From Bacillota bacterium (GTDB taxonomy: Bacteria; Bacillota; Clostridia; Saccharofermentanales; Fastidiosipilaceae), in NCBI GenBank assembly GCA_023388435.1, contig JAEWGG010000014.1:1-64000 (forward strand): a stretch of DNA of 64,000 nt, in the 5' to 3' direction. This document shows, in pieces, positions 47,390 through 56,017 of this stretch; positions within the stretch are counted from its first letter, which is position 1, and each line of letters begins with the position of its first letter. A program made the position numbers and the translations under genes. Under the pieces are notes generated by a model. That model had not been told where the DNA came from. It did no database searches and saw nothing but the letters and a program-made list of their open reading frames with translations.

Positions 47390-48886
47390 ATGCAACTACA
47401 GTTTGAGTATGGTCAGGGCTTCATGAGCGCCAATCTGCCCGACAACACCGACGTCTTCATCCCCGGCGAGACCGTCGCCGACCCGCCCTGCCTCGAGCAG
47501 ACCTGGGAGGCGCTGTACGCGGCGACACAGGACAGCATCCGTCAGCCCATCGGCATGCAGCCCCTGGCGGACTTGGCCTTCCCGGGAGCAAAAGTGGTCT
47601 TCGTCATCCCCGACATCGTCAAGGGGGGGAACCAGCCCACCAGCCATCGCCGGGTGGCCATCCGAGTCTGCCTGGATGAACTCTACAGCAAGGGGGTGCG
47701 CAAGGAGGACGTCCTGCTGCTCTTCTCCAACGGCCTGCATCCCCGGGCCACTGAAGCTGAGATGCGGACCATCCTCGGCCCTGAACTCTTTGAGACCTTC
47801 TACTACACGGATCAGATCGACAGCCACGACAGCGAGGACTACGAAAATCTGATTGATCTTGGTCACACTGCGGCCGGCGACCACATCATCATGAATAAAA
47901 AAGTCTATGACGCCGATATCGCCATTCTGATTGGCCACACCCAGGGCAATCCCTATGGTGGCTATTCCGGAGGCTATAAGCACTGCGCCACGGGGATCTC
48001 ACACTGGCGCAGCATCGCCAGTCACCACGTGCCGAAGGTCATGCACCGTCCGGACTTCGTACCGGTTTCCACCTCCAGCCTGATGCGCAGCAAGTTCGAT
48101 GAACACGGCCAGCACATGGAGGAGAAGATGGGGAAAAAGTTCTTCTGCTGCGACGCCGTCCTCGACTCCAAGAGTCGGCAGATCGCGATTTTTTCCGGCT
48201 GGGCGAAGGAGATGCAGCCCCTGTCCTGGGAGCTGGCCGACCGCCGCAGCTATGTGCACTGGGCGGAGAAGAAGTACGACGTAGTTGTATTCGGCATGCC
48301 AACGAACTTCCACTATGGCAATGGTATGGGTACCAATCCGATCCAGCTGATGCAGGCCCTGTCGGCCCAGGTCATCCGCCACAAGCGCATCCTGGCCGAT
48401 CACTGTGTCTTCATCGTCTCCTCCATCTGTGACGGCTGGTTCCACGATGAGCGCTGGCCCTATGCCCGTGAACTCTATGAGATGTTCCAGCATGACTACA
48501 TGCAGATTCTCCCGGATATGAATCGCTATGGTGCGTATTTCGCGCAGAAGGAGGAATACATCCGCAAATACCGTTTTGCGAATGCCTTTCATCCCTTCCA
48601 TGCCTTCTCCATGATGAGCTGTGGCCACCTCGCTGAGGAGCACACCTCTGCCATCTATATTGTCGGGGCCCGTGAGCCTGGCATTGCCCGGGGCATGGGG
48701 CTGAAGACCCGCGCCAGCTTCGAGGCGGCCCTGGAGGATGCCAAGAAGAAATTTGTAGGTCCGAATCCCAATATTCTGGCCCTGCCGAAAACCTTTACCA
48801 CAGCCGCTGTGCACCTCTGTATGAAAAATCCAGAGGAGAACAGCCACAGCCGTGACGGGGCCCGAGGGGGCTGCTGCGGCTGCTGA
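47390..48886 (+). CDS. LarA-family (nickel-pincer) racemase/epimerase homologue
   Basis: A 498-residue member of the lactate racemase LarA family, which uses the nickel-pincer nucleotide to racemise or epimerise 2-hydroxy acids. By eye against LarA: His117 in FSNGLHPRATEAEM matches catalytic His108; Lys197 in GGYSGGYK matches the cofactor-bound Lys184; His213 falls at the nickel ligand His200. The position of the second catalytic His (174) is Asn187, with the nearest His four residues earlier. The C-terminus ends GGCCGC. It is longer than LarA (about 425). Substrate unknown; an aldonate or sugar acid is plausible in this operon. Start after AAAAGGAGTGCAGC. Confidence 0.8.
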   Translation: MQLQFEYGQGFMSANLPDNTDVFIPGETVADPPCLEQTWEALYAATQDSIRQPIGMQPLADLAFPGAKVVFVIPDIVKGGNQPTSHRRVAIRVCLDELYSKGVRKEDVLLLFSNGLHPRATEAEMRTILGPELFETFYYTDQIDSHDSEDYENLIDLGHTAAGDHIIMNKKVYDADIAILIGHTQGNPYGGYSGGYKHCATGISHWRSIASHHVPKVMHRPDFVPVSTSSLMRSKFDEHGQHMEEKMGKKFFCCDAVLDSKSRQIAIFSGWAKEMQPLSWELADRRSYVHWAEKKYDVVVFGMPTNFHYGNGMGTNPIQLMQALSAQVIRHKRILADHCVFIVSSICDGWFHDERWPYARELYEMFQHDYMQILPDMNRYGAYFAQKEEYIRKYRFANAFHPFHAFSMMSCGHLAEEHTSAIYIVGAREPGIARGMGLKTRASFEAALEDAKKKFVGPNPNILALPKTFTTAAVHLCMKNPEENSHSRDGARGGCCGC

Positions 48887-48952
48887 TGTACGAGAAATTT
48901 TTCCGGGGCTGCTCCAGTGGGGGCAGCCCTGGCCGCTTGGAGGAGCCTTGTC

Positions 48953-50230
48953 ATGAGACTGCACTATGACTGTGACCCAGTATGGGAGGAGCGCCTGGCC
49001 CCCCTGCGCGACCGCTGTTTGCAGGGGCCGCAGGGGCAGTGCTGCTCGGAACTCCGCCAGGCCACAGGCCTCAATCGGCCGCAAAAAGAGGCGGACTGGA
49101 GGCGCTTGGAGGAGCTGGCAGAGGAGTTTCGGACGGAGGCCGACCTCTTTATCCTGGTCGGCGTCGGAGGATCCAACCAGGGGGCCAGGGCGGTGGCCGA
49201 GGCCCTGCGCTCAGAGCTTCGAGGACCGGAGATCTGCTATCTGGGGCGGGGCTGTTCGCCCGAAGTTTATCGGCGGGCCCTGGAGCGCCTGGACCGCAGT
49301 CGCTCCCCCTACGTCCAGGTCATTGCGAAAAATTTTCGCACTCTGGAGCCGGGGCTGGCCTTTCGTCTGCTCCGTGACTATATGGAGCGGCGCTTCGGGC
49401 CAGACGAGAGTAGACGGCGCTTTGTGCTGACCGGTTCGGAGGGGGCAGAAGAACTGGGTGGGCTGGCGGCCCGTTATGGCTATCGTCGGCTGCCCTTTCC
49501 TGCGGAGGCGGGTGGACGCTTTTCTGTGTTTACGAATGTCGGCCTCTTTCCTCTGGCGGTGGCCGGACTGGATGTCAGGGCCTTTTACCAGGCGGGCAGG
49601 GACTGCCTGGAAGCCTGTGCTCAGGGCCGGAGAGACGTTCTGGAACAGGTGGCTACAGCAGCTGCCGAGCGCTGGGTCCGGGCCCGTGAGGGCTATGTCG
49701 TGGAGACCCTCTGCTTCTTTGAAGAGCGCCTGGAGGCCCTGGCCCGCTGGTGGCGGCAACTTGTGGGGGAGAGCGAGGGCAAGCTGGGGCAGGGGATTTT
49801 TCCCAGCTACTGTAGCTTTACGGAGGATCTGCACTCCATGGGCCAGTACCTGCAGGAGGGTCGGCCCCTGTCCGCGGAGCTCTTCTTGTGTGTGGGGCAG
49901 CCGGGACAGGACCTGGTCCTGCCTGGCTCGGCCGTAGAAGATGGCTTTTCGCATTTGGCCGGCTGGAGTCTGAATGCGGTCAATGCTGCGGCCCAGGAGG
50001 CGACAATCCGCGCCCACCGCGCCGCAGGGCGGCCCCTGTCCCTGGTCCAGCTCCCCAGCCTGGGGCTGGAGGAGCTGGGTGAACTGCTCATGTTCTGGAT
50101 GCTGACTGAGGTCCAGAGTTGCCGCCTCTTCGACCTGCCAGCCTACAACCAGCCTGGTGTTGAGGCCTATAAGCAGGAGATGCAGGGCCTCCTGAAAAGT
50201 TCAGAGTCTGGGGTTCGGGCGGCAGATTAG
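48953..50230 (+). CDS. Glucose-6-phosphate isomerase homologue
   Basis: A 425-residue phosphoglucose isomerase family protein, converting glucose-6-phosphate and fructose-6-phosphate in the standard case. Family blocks: LVGVGGSNQGARAVAEAL, GGRFSVFTNVGLFPLAVAG, QLVGESEGKLGQGIFPSY (active-site Glu), DLHSMGQYLQEG (His) and YNQPGVEAYK near the end. It is slightly shorter than usual (445-450) and diverges at both ends. ATG 48953 follows GGAGGAG; an earlier in-frame ATG at 48917 has no site. Probably an operon-specific copy; acting on another hexose phosphate is possible. Confidence 0.87.
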   Translation: MRLHYDCDPVWEERLAPLRDRCLQGPQGQCCSELRQATGLNRPQKEADWRRLEELAEEFRTEADLFILVGVGGSNQGARAVAEALRSELRGPEICYLGRGCSPEVYRRALERLDRSRSPYVQVIAKNFRTLEPGLAFRLLRDYMERRFGPDESRRRFVLTGSEGAEELGGLAARYGYRRLPFPAEAGGRFSVFTNVGLFPLAVAGLDVRAFYQAGRDCLEACAQGRRDVLEQVATAAAERWVRAREGYVVETLCFFEERLEALARWWRQLVGESEGKLGQGIFPSYCSFTEDLHSMGQYLQEGRPLSAELFLCVGQPGQDLVLPGSAVEDGFSHLAGWSLNAVNAAAQEATIRAHRAAGRPLSLVQLPSLGLEELGELLMFWMLTEVQSCRLFDLPAYNQPGVEAYKQEMQGLLKSSESGVRAAD

Positions 50231-50328
50231 GATAGAATAGAAAATAGAGCGCCGGCATAACTTTGCTGGCCGCGGCCGTCTAGCCCATGGCTGGCGGCCC
50301 CTGACAGATGAGAGAGGATCATGCCAAG

Positions 50329-51510
50329 ATGAAAGACAAGACCTACTGGATCTCCAACGCCCAGATCCTGCGTCCGGATGGCCTCGAGGCGGGCGGACTG
50401 CTGGTCCGCGCGGGACGCATTGAGGGCTTTACCAAGCACAATCCGGATGGCCGTCCAGAGATCGATGCTGGAGGCGGCTATCTCTATCCCTCCTTTGTGG
50501 ACATTCACACCCATGGCGCCATCTATGTGGACGTGAATCTGGCCAGTATGGAGGAGCTGGAAAAACTGGCTCGCTATTTTGCCAGCCAGGGCACAGGTCA
50601 CTTCCTGGCCAGTATCCTGACGGATACGGAGGAGCAGACCCTGGCCCAGATCCGTCTCTGCCGTGACTTTATCCGCCGCCAGCGCCAGGGGGACTTCCCT
50701 GGGGCTGAACTCCTGGGCATACATCTGGAGGGCCCCTGCCTGGCCCACGAATACAAGGGGGCCATGCCGGAGCACTTGCTCCGTGGCGGGGACATCGACC
50801 TGCTTCGGCGCTATCTGGCTGAGGCGGACGGGGAGATTCGCTATATCACGGTGGCGCCGGAGCTACCCGGTGTTCTGGACTGCATCGAGGAACTGCGCCG
50901 CCGCGGCGTCCACGTGGCCATCGGACATACGGGAGCTGACTACGCCTGCTGCCGTGAGGCCATCTACCGTGGGGCTGAGGCCGTCACCCACTGCGGGAAT
51001 GCGATGCGCCTGATCCATCAGCACGAGCCGGCCGTACTTGGCACGACTATGGAGATGCCCATCTATGCTGAGATGATCTGTGACGGCCGACACCTCCACC
51101 CCGCCTTCGTCCGCCTGCTCCTGGCCAGCAAGGGCTACCGCCAGCTCATTGCCGTATCCGACAGCATGATGGCGGCCGGCCTTCCCGACGGGGACTACCG
51201 TCTGGGTGTCAATGAGGTCGTCGTCACGGACGGCGATGCCCAGCTCAAGAACGGTGGCGGCCGTGCAGGCAGCACCCTCACCATGATTCAGGCTCTGAGG
51301 AACATGCGTTACTTTACGGGGCTGCCCCTGTGGAAGCTCCAGTATCTGAGCTCCGCCAACGCCGCGCGTCTCCTCCAGTATGAGCAGCGCTTCGGCCTTC
51401 TGGAGGAGGGCCTGTCCGCGGACTTCCTCCTGCTGGATGAGGACTACAGTATCCGCCGGCACTGGCGCCAGGGGGAGCTCATCTATGTGCGTGAGGGTGA
51501 AAAACTATGA
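50329..51510 (+). CDS. nagA: N-acetylglucosamine-6-phosphate deacetylase (or N-acetylgalactosamine-6-phosphate form)
   Basis: A 393-residue amidohydrolase that removes the acetyl group from N-acetylhexosamine-6-phosphate. Seen: DIHTHGAIYVD, GIHLEGPCL (metal-binding Glu), VAIGHTGADY, AVTHCGNAMRLIHQHEPAVLG (normally HLFNAM...HREPG) and IAVSDSMMAAGLPDG (catalytic Asp). ATG 50329 follows GAGAGGA; an in-frame ATG at 50308 has no ribosome site and an ATG at 50321 is out of frame. The stop overlaps the next gene by four bases. Its product would feed the AgaS- or NagB-like enzymes of this region. Confidence 0.9.
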   Translation: MKDKTYWISNAQILRPDGLEAGGLLVRAGRIEGFTKHNPDGRPEIDAGGGYLYPSFVDIHTHGAIYVDVNLASMEELEKLARYFASQGTGHFLASILTDTEEQTLAQIRLCRDFIRRQRQGDFPGAELLGIHLEGPCLAHEYKGAMPEHLLRGGDIDLLRRYLAEADGEIRYITVAPELPGVLDCIEELRRRGVHVAIGHTGADYACCREAIYRGAEAVTHCGNAMRLIHQHEPAVLGTTMEMPIYAEMICDGRHLHPAFVRLLLASKGYRQLIAVSDSMMAAGLPDGDYRLGVNEVVVTDGDAQLKNGGGRAGSTLTMIQALRNMRYFTGLPLWKLQYLSSANAARLLQYEQRFGLLEEGLSADFLLLDEDYSIRRHWRQGELIYVREGEKL

Positions 51511-52325
51511 ATATAATCACGTTAAAAAAGGGAGCGGCCGAGTTGGATCTGAGCCTTCGAGGTGGGGCCGCCCTGGTCTGGAGAATTCAGGGCCAGGACC
51601 TGCTCTACGAGGACCAGGCCTATCGGGCAGGGGACTCGGCCGTACTCAGCGGCGGCATACCCGTCCTCGCCCCCTCCTGTTCTACGGGCGGAGACTTTCG
51701 CTTCGAAGGTCGGGACTACAGCCTGCCCATGCACGGTTTCGTCCGTGACCGAATCTGGACCTGGGACGGTCGGGGCGCTGTGGATCAGGCCCAGCTCAGC
51801 TACCATCATGAGGGGGACCAGGACTTCCCCTTTCCCTTTCTTTTAAGCCTGCGCTATCAGCTGGAGGAAGCCTCCTTACACATCGCCATACGCTGTAAAA
51901 ATCTGGGCGAGGGCTACCTGCCCTTCCAATTTGGCCTGCACCCGTACCTGCATCGGGCCAGCCTCTTTGGGACGGAGCTGCCGGAGATCAGCCCCATCCA
52001 GACCTGGGTGGATCCCTTTGACGCGAAGTTGCGCTACGCCTATACGGGTTCTGCGGATCTCCTGCAGTGCAGCAGCGGCTACTTCGCAGAGGGCCTGGAG
52101 AGCGGCCAGGAAGTCTGGCGGCTGCAGGGACCAGAGGCCCAGCTGGAACTGCGCCTGGGTCCCGATCTGAGAGAGCTCATCTTCTGGGGGCCCACGCGGG
52201 ACTTTATCTGTGCCGAGCCCTGGACGGCCAGGCCCCTGGCCCACCAGAGCGGGGAGAAGCTCCTCCACCTGGCCCCGGGCGAGGATTGGCGGAGCAGTTT
52301 CGAAATGCGCCTGATCCAGTCCTGA
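51507..52325 (+). CDS. Aldose 1-epimerase family protein (GalM/hexose-6-phosphate mutarotase-like)
   Basis: A 272-residue beta-sandwich protein of the aldose-1-epimerase superfamily, which interconverts sugar anomers. GGIPVLAPSCS, LPMHGFVRDRIW (His), FQFGLHPYLH (His) and FICAEPWTARP (Glu) give the expected His/His/Glu active site. The short length and GFVRD form resemble the group acting on hexose-6-phosphates rather than secreted GalM. Translation is coupled to nagA. Last gene of the sugar operon. Confidence 0.87.
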   Translation: MNIITLKKGAAELDLSLRGGAALVWRIQGQDLLYEDQAYRAGDSAVLSGGIPVLAPSCSTGGDFRFEGRDYSLPMHGFVRDRIWTWDGRGAVDQAQLSYHHEGDQDFPFPFLLSLRYQLEEASLHIAIRCKNLGEGYLPFQFGLHPYLHRASLFGTELPEISPIQTWVDPFDAKLRYAYTGSADLLQCSSGYFAEGLESGQEVWRLQGPEAQLELRLGPDLRELIFWGPTRDFICAEPWTARPLAHQSGEKLLHLAPGEDWRSSFEMRLIQS

Positions 52326-52373
52326 GTTAGGAGAGTCAGGTCACGAGACCTGTTTAAGCTGCTTGTAAAGCAT

Positions 52374-52413
52374 AAAAGACGCGGGAAGCCTGGCTGCTTT
52401 CCCGCGTCTTTTT
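52374..52413 (+). terminator. Strong terminator closing the sugar operon, probably bidirectional
   Basis: AAAAGACGCGGGAA and TTCCCGCGTCTTTT form a perfect 14-bp stem with an 11-base loop, flanked by A and T runs on both sides. It lies between two convergent genes and can serve both. Confidence 0.92.
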
Positions 52414-52447
52414 ATCTATCTGTCCGCACGTGCTCCAGTGAGCTGGC

Positions 52448-53116
52448 CTAGACTTCTGTGTAGGCTGGCAGACTGGGCCAGATATAGCCCTGCCAGAGGG
52501 CCAGATAACGGCTGGCAAACTCACGCAGGGCGTTGCGCAAGACGAGGTAGGTGCTGGTGGAGGGGGCCCCGATGGCCAGGCAGTCCAGGCCCTGGCTGTC
52601 AGCCAGGATGAGGAGACGGGGGCAGTGGTAGCTCTGGCTGCAGAGGTAGGCGTCCTTCACCTTGTAGAGCTGTCTGGCCCGCCAGATGCTGTCGAAGCTG
52701 CGCAGACCGTAGCGGTCCTGGACGATGTCCTCCTGGGCCACCCCCCGCTCTTGCAGGTACCTGGCCATGGCGCCTGGCTCGTCGTAGTTCTCGTGCTGGT
52801 GGTCGCCTGTGCAGAGAATTTTTTTGACCTTTCCAGCCTTGTACAGGTCCAGGGCGAGGTCGAGGCGGGCCCGGACCTCCTCGCCCACGCCCTGGGGGGT
52901 GACGGAGCTGCCGAGAACCAGGGCCCAGGTCTTGGAAGGGAGTTGCGGGATGTCGGAACGGCTGTAGATGCGGCCCTGACAGCGCAGGGCGATAAAGGCC
53001 TGAGGGAGGAGCAGCAGGACCAGGAAGAGGACCAGAAAGAGCAGAATTCGCCGTTTCTTAGATGGGCGGCGGGCAGGCTGTGGCCGGGACTGGGTTTCCG
53101 AGGGAAGAGGGCACAT
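52448..53116 (-). CDS. SanA/YdcF-like DUF218 membrane protein
   Basis: The only minus-strand gene of the window, 222 residues. A basic Pro/Arg-rich N-terminus and one membrane segment (about 24-44) precede a DUF218 domain: WALVLGSSVTPQGVGEEVRA, KILCTGDHQHENYDEPGAMA, RYGLRSFDSIWRARQLY and LCSQSYHCPRLLILADSQGL. E. coli SanA of this family affects envelope permeability and vancomycin sensitivity; the biochemical role is not settled. The start is preceded, on its own strand, by GAAAGGAAG. It converges on the sugar operon and shares its terminator. Confidence 0.9.
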   Translation of the reverse strand: MCPLPSETQSRPQPARRPSKKRRILLFLVLFLVLLLLPQAFIALRCQGRIYSRSDIPQLPSKTWALVLGSSVTPQGVGEEVRARLDLALDLYKAGKVKKILCTGDHQHENYDEPGAMARYLQERGVAQEDIVQDRYGLRSFDSIWRARQLYKVKDAYLCSQSYHCPRLLILADSQGLDCLAIGAPSTSTYLVLRNALREFASRYLALWQGYIWPSLPAYTEV

Positions 53117-53259
53117 GGGGCTTCCTTTCGTGCGGGAGGAGAGCTGGGGACGGGCGTCCGAGCAGCCCGGGCTGTCCCTCCAGTTTAGTGTTTTAAGGTC
53201 TGGCTGACAAGCTTCAACGCCCGACCTTCGTCAGGCGCGGGTGGGGCTTCAAGCTGGGT

Positions 53260-53265
53260 TATAAT
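53260..53265 (+). promoter_or_regulatory. Possible -10 element of the glgB promoter
   Basis: A perfect TATAAT 68 bases before the glgB ATG, in the divergent gap with the DUF218 gene. No recognisable -35 is present. Confidence 0.4.
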
Positions 53266-53333
53266 AGTCTGTGTATACCTGAAATTGGGGCGCGGGAACT
53301 CGCTGCCCCAGGCCGCAGTGACAGGGGTAGACG

Positions 53334-55427
53334 ATGGACGCATTTTATCTGTTTAACATTGGCAAGAATTATGAGGCCTACAAGTGTCTGGGTTCCTTCC
53401 GGGAGGAGGACGGGAGCTACCGCTTCGCCGTCTGGGCTCCGCAGGCCCAGGCGGTCTCGGTCGTCGGCGACTTCTGCGGCTGGTCGGGGGAGGGCTACTT
53501 CCTCCAACGCCAGGAGCAGACAGGGATCTGGACGGGCCAGATTCCTGAGACGGCGGACTGGCAGCGCTATAAGTACCGTATCGTCGGGGCCGATGGCTCT
53601 GTGGAGCTCAAGGCCGACCCCTTCGCCCGCCACCATGAGACCCGGCCGGGTACGGCCTCCATCCTCTATCCGGGCCTGAACTATGTCTGGGGGGATGCCG
53701 ACTACTATCGGAATTTGCCAGCGGCCACAGAACCGGGCCCGCTGAATATTTACGAGATGCACTGGGGTAGCTGGCGGCGCTACGAAGATGGCCACACCTA
53801 CAACTACCGCGAGCTGGCTCCGGAGCTTGTGGCCTACCTCAGCGATATGGGATATAACGCGGTGGAGTTCCTGCCCCTCAACGAATATCCTCTGGATGAT
53901 TCCTGGGGCTATCAGGTTACAGGCTACTTCGCAATAACCTCGCGCTACGGAACTCCTGAGGACTTCTGCTACCTGGTGGACCAGCTCCACCAGGCCGGCA
54001 TCCGCGTCATTATGGACTGGGTGCCCGCCCACTTCCCCAAGGACGGCTTCGGCCTGCGTCGCTTCGATGGAAGCTGCTGCTACGAATACGCTTCGGAGGA
54101 CCTGGGCGAGCGGCGGGAATGGGGGACTCTGGTCTTTGACTACGGCAAAAAAGAGGTCGTCTCCTTCCTGCTCTCCTCAGCCTGGTACTGGCTGGAGGAG
54201 TGCCACATTGACGGCCTGCGCGTGGATGCGGTCTCCAGCATGCTCTACCTGAATTATGGGGATGAGCGTAAGCAGCTCCGCAACCGGGAGGGCGGGGAGC
54301 ACAATCTGGAGGCCATTGACTTTTTACGCAACTTAAATGGCCTCATCGCCCGAGAAAAGCCGCAGGTGCTGCGTATTGCGGAGGAGGCCACAGCCTATCC
54401 CGGCGTCACGAGCCCCGTGGAGGAGGGCGGCCTCGGCTTCAGTCATAAGTGGAACATGGGCTGGATGCACGACACCCTGGATTACATGTGCCTGGACTAT
54501 ATCTACCGGCCCTCGCACCATAATCGCATGACCTTTTCCATGACCTACGCCTTTGAAGAGCGCTATGTCCTGGCCTTCTCCCACGATGAGGTGGTGCACG
54601 GCAAGCGCTCCTTACTTGACCGCATGCCTGGCGATCTCTGGCGCAAGTTCGCCTGTCTGCGCATGATGCTGATGTATCAGATGGCCCATCCTGGAGCCAA
54701 GCTGAACTTCATGGGCTATGAGATTGGCCAGTTCATCGAATGGCGTTTCAAGGAGCAGTTGGAATGGTTCTTGCTCCAGTATGAGCGGCACTGGCAGCTT
54801 AAAGACTTCGTGCGCCAGCTGAATCGACTCTACCTCTCTGAGCCCTGCTTCTGGGCCGATGACCAGTCCTGGACGGGCTTCCACTGGGAGCAGGTGGACG
54901 ACGCGGCGAACAGCGTCCTGGCTTTCAGCCGCCAGGACCGTGAGGGACATCAGCTGGTGACCGTGCTCAATATGACCCCGAAAACCTGGGACTCCTATCG
55001 GGTACCCATGCCGCGCCACGGCCGCTACCGCCTCCTGCTCAACAGCGATGAGCTGGCCTACGGGGGCAGCGGCAATCTCGGAGCTCCGGCCGAGGGGCGG
55101 ATTTTCACTACCGAAATACGCAATCGTGAGGCGGCCCAGCGCCAGGAGCGCCAGCGCCTCAGCCTGGCCCGCAAGGAGGAGGCCCAGCTGGAGAACTGTC
55201 GCCTGGAACTTTACAAGGCCCGGGACAATTACCTGCAACAGCTCCGGCACATGGGGCAGCAGGGCCTGCTGGCCGAGCGTGAGCAGGGGCTGCTGAGACA
55301 AAAAATCCACCAGCTGGATGGTCTGTACCGCCCGCCCATGGCCGAGGCGGACCGCCGTCCCATGCTGGACATGCACCTGCCGCCGCTGGCCGGTCTCTAC
55401 TTCCTCTACGAGGGGGAGGCCCAGTAG
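53334..55427 (+). CDS. glgB: 1,4-alpha-glucan branching enzyme with C-terminal-domain insertion
   Basis: GlgB (697 residues, GH13) makes alpha-1,6 branches in glycogen. A CBM48-like N-terminal domain (FAVWAPQAQAVSVVGDFCGW) precedes the barrel, with MGYNAVEFLPLNEYPLDDSW, IDGLRVDAVSSMLYLNYG (Asp298), RIAEEATAYPGV (Glu350) and AFSHDEVVHGK (Asp418). The C-terminal beta domain (NSVLAFSRQDREG, YRLLLNSDELAYGGSG) is split before its last strand LPPLAGLYFLYE by about 85 charged residues (roughly 592-677) that look like a helical hairpin or coiled coil. No other glg gene is nearby. ATG follows GACAGGGGTAGACG, a weak ribosome site. Confidence 0.93.
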   Translation: MDAFYLFNIGKNYEAYKCLGSFREEDGSYRFAVWAPQAQAVSVVGDFCGWSGEGYFLQRQEQTGIWTGQIPETADWQRYKYRIVGADGSVELKADPFARHHETRPGTASILYPGLNYVWGDADYYRNLPAATEPGPLNIYEMHWGSWRRYEDGHTYNYRELAPELVAYLSDMGYNAVEFLPLNEYPLDDSWGYQVTGYFAITSRYGTPEDFCYLVDQLHQAGIRVIMDWVPAHFPKDGFGLRRFDGSCCYEYASEDLGERREWGTLVFDYGKKEVVSFLLSSAWYWLEECHIDGLRVDAVSSMLYLNYGDERKQLRNREGGEHNLEAIDFLRNLNGLIAREKPQVLRIAEEATAYPGVTSPVEEGGLGFSHKWNMGWMHDTLDYMCLDYIYRPSHHNRMTFSMTYAFEERYVLAFSHDEVVHGKRSLLDRMPGDLWRKFACLRMMLMYQMAHPGAKLNFMGYEIGQFIEWRFKEQLEWFLLQYERHWQLKDFVRQLNRLYLSEPCFWADDQSWTGFHWEQVDDAANSVLAFSRQDREGHQLVTVLNMTPKTWDSYRVPMPRHGRYRLLLNSDELAYGGSGNLGAPAEGRIFTTEIRNREAAQRQERQRLSLARKEEAQLENCRLELYKARDNYLQQLRHMGQQGLLAEREQGLLRQKIHQLDGLYRPPMAEADRRPMLDMHLPPLAGLYFLYEGEAQ

Positions 55428-55549
55428 GCCAGCCGCTCCCTGTGCGCGGGTATGCGTGCCCTGCTCAGGAGCTGCCAGCGGGAAGCAAACATAGAAAAAG
55501 CTAAAGATAAAACGAGCTGAACGTTAGAAATAGAGGAGAATTGATAACT

Positions 55550-56017
55550 ATGGCCATTCGACAGATACTCCCCGACAGCGATCCCTGCCTGCGCAAGGTC
55601 TGCCGTCCTGTGGCGCAGCTGGGCCCCCGTGAACAAGAACAGATCCAGGATCTTCTGGACACCCTCCACAACTCCGGAAACGGCATCGGCCTGGCCGCCC
55701 CCCAAGTCGGCCTGCTCAAGCGCATCTTCGTCATTGACATGGGTGAGGGGGAGGCTGAGCTGGTCTTCGTCAATCCGGAGATTGTGGAGACCAGGGGAGA
55801 GCAGTGCGGCCAGGAGGGCTGTCTCAGTATCCCGGGTTACTACGGGAAGGTCCGTCGGCCGGCCTGGCTGCGCATCCGCGCCCAGGACCGTGAGGGCCAG
55901 GACTTCGAGATGGAGGCCGAGGGCCTGCTGGCGGTCTGTATCTGCCATGAAAACGACCACCTGAACGGGGTGCTCTTTACAGACCACGTTGAGGGGGAGC
56001 TTGAGCATTATGTCTGA
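55550..56017 (+). CDS. def: Peptide deformylase
   Basis: Removes the formyl group from N-terminal formyl-methionine (155 residues). The three motifs are GIGLAAPQVG (47-56), EGCLSIPG and CHENDHLNGVLF, giving one Cys and two His metal ligands. ATG 55550 is preferred, as AGAGGAG lies about 11 bases upstream; a TTG at 55541 is too close to that site. First gene of the def-fmt-rsmB-rlmN-prpC-prkC-rsgA-rpe cluster. It overlaps fmt by eight bases. Confidence 0.96.
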   Translation: MAIRQILPDSDPCLRKVCRPVAQLGPREQEQIQDLLDTLHNSGNGIGLAAPQVGLLKRIFVIDMGEGEAELVFVNPEIVETRGEQCGQEGCLSIPGYYGKVRRPAWLRIRAQDREGQDFEMEAEGLLAVCICHENDHLNGVLFTDHVEGELEHYV

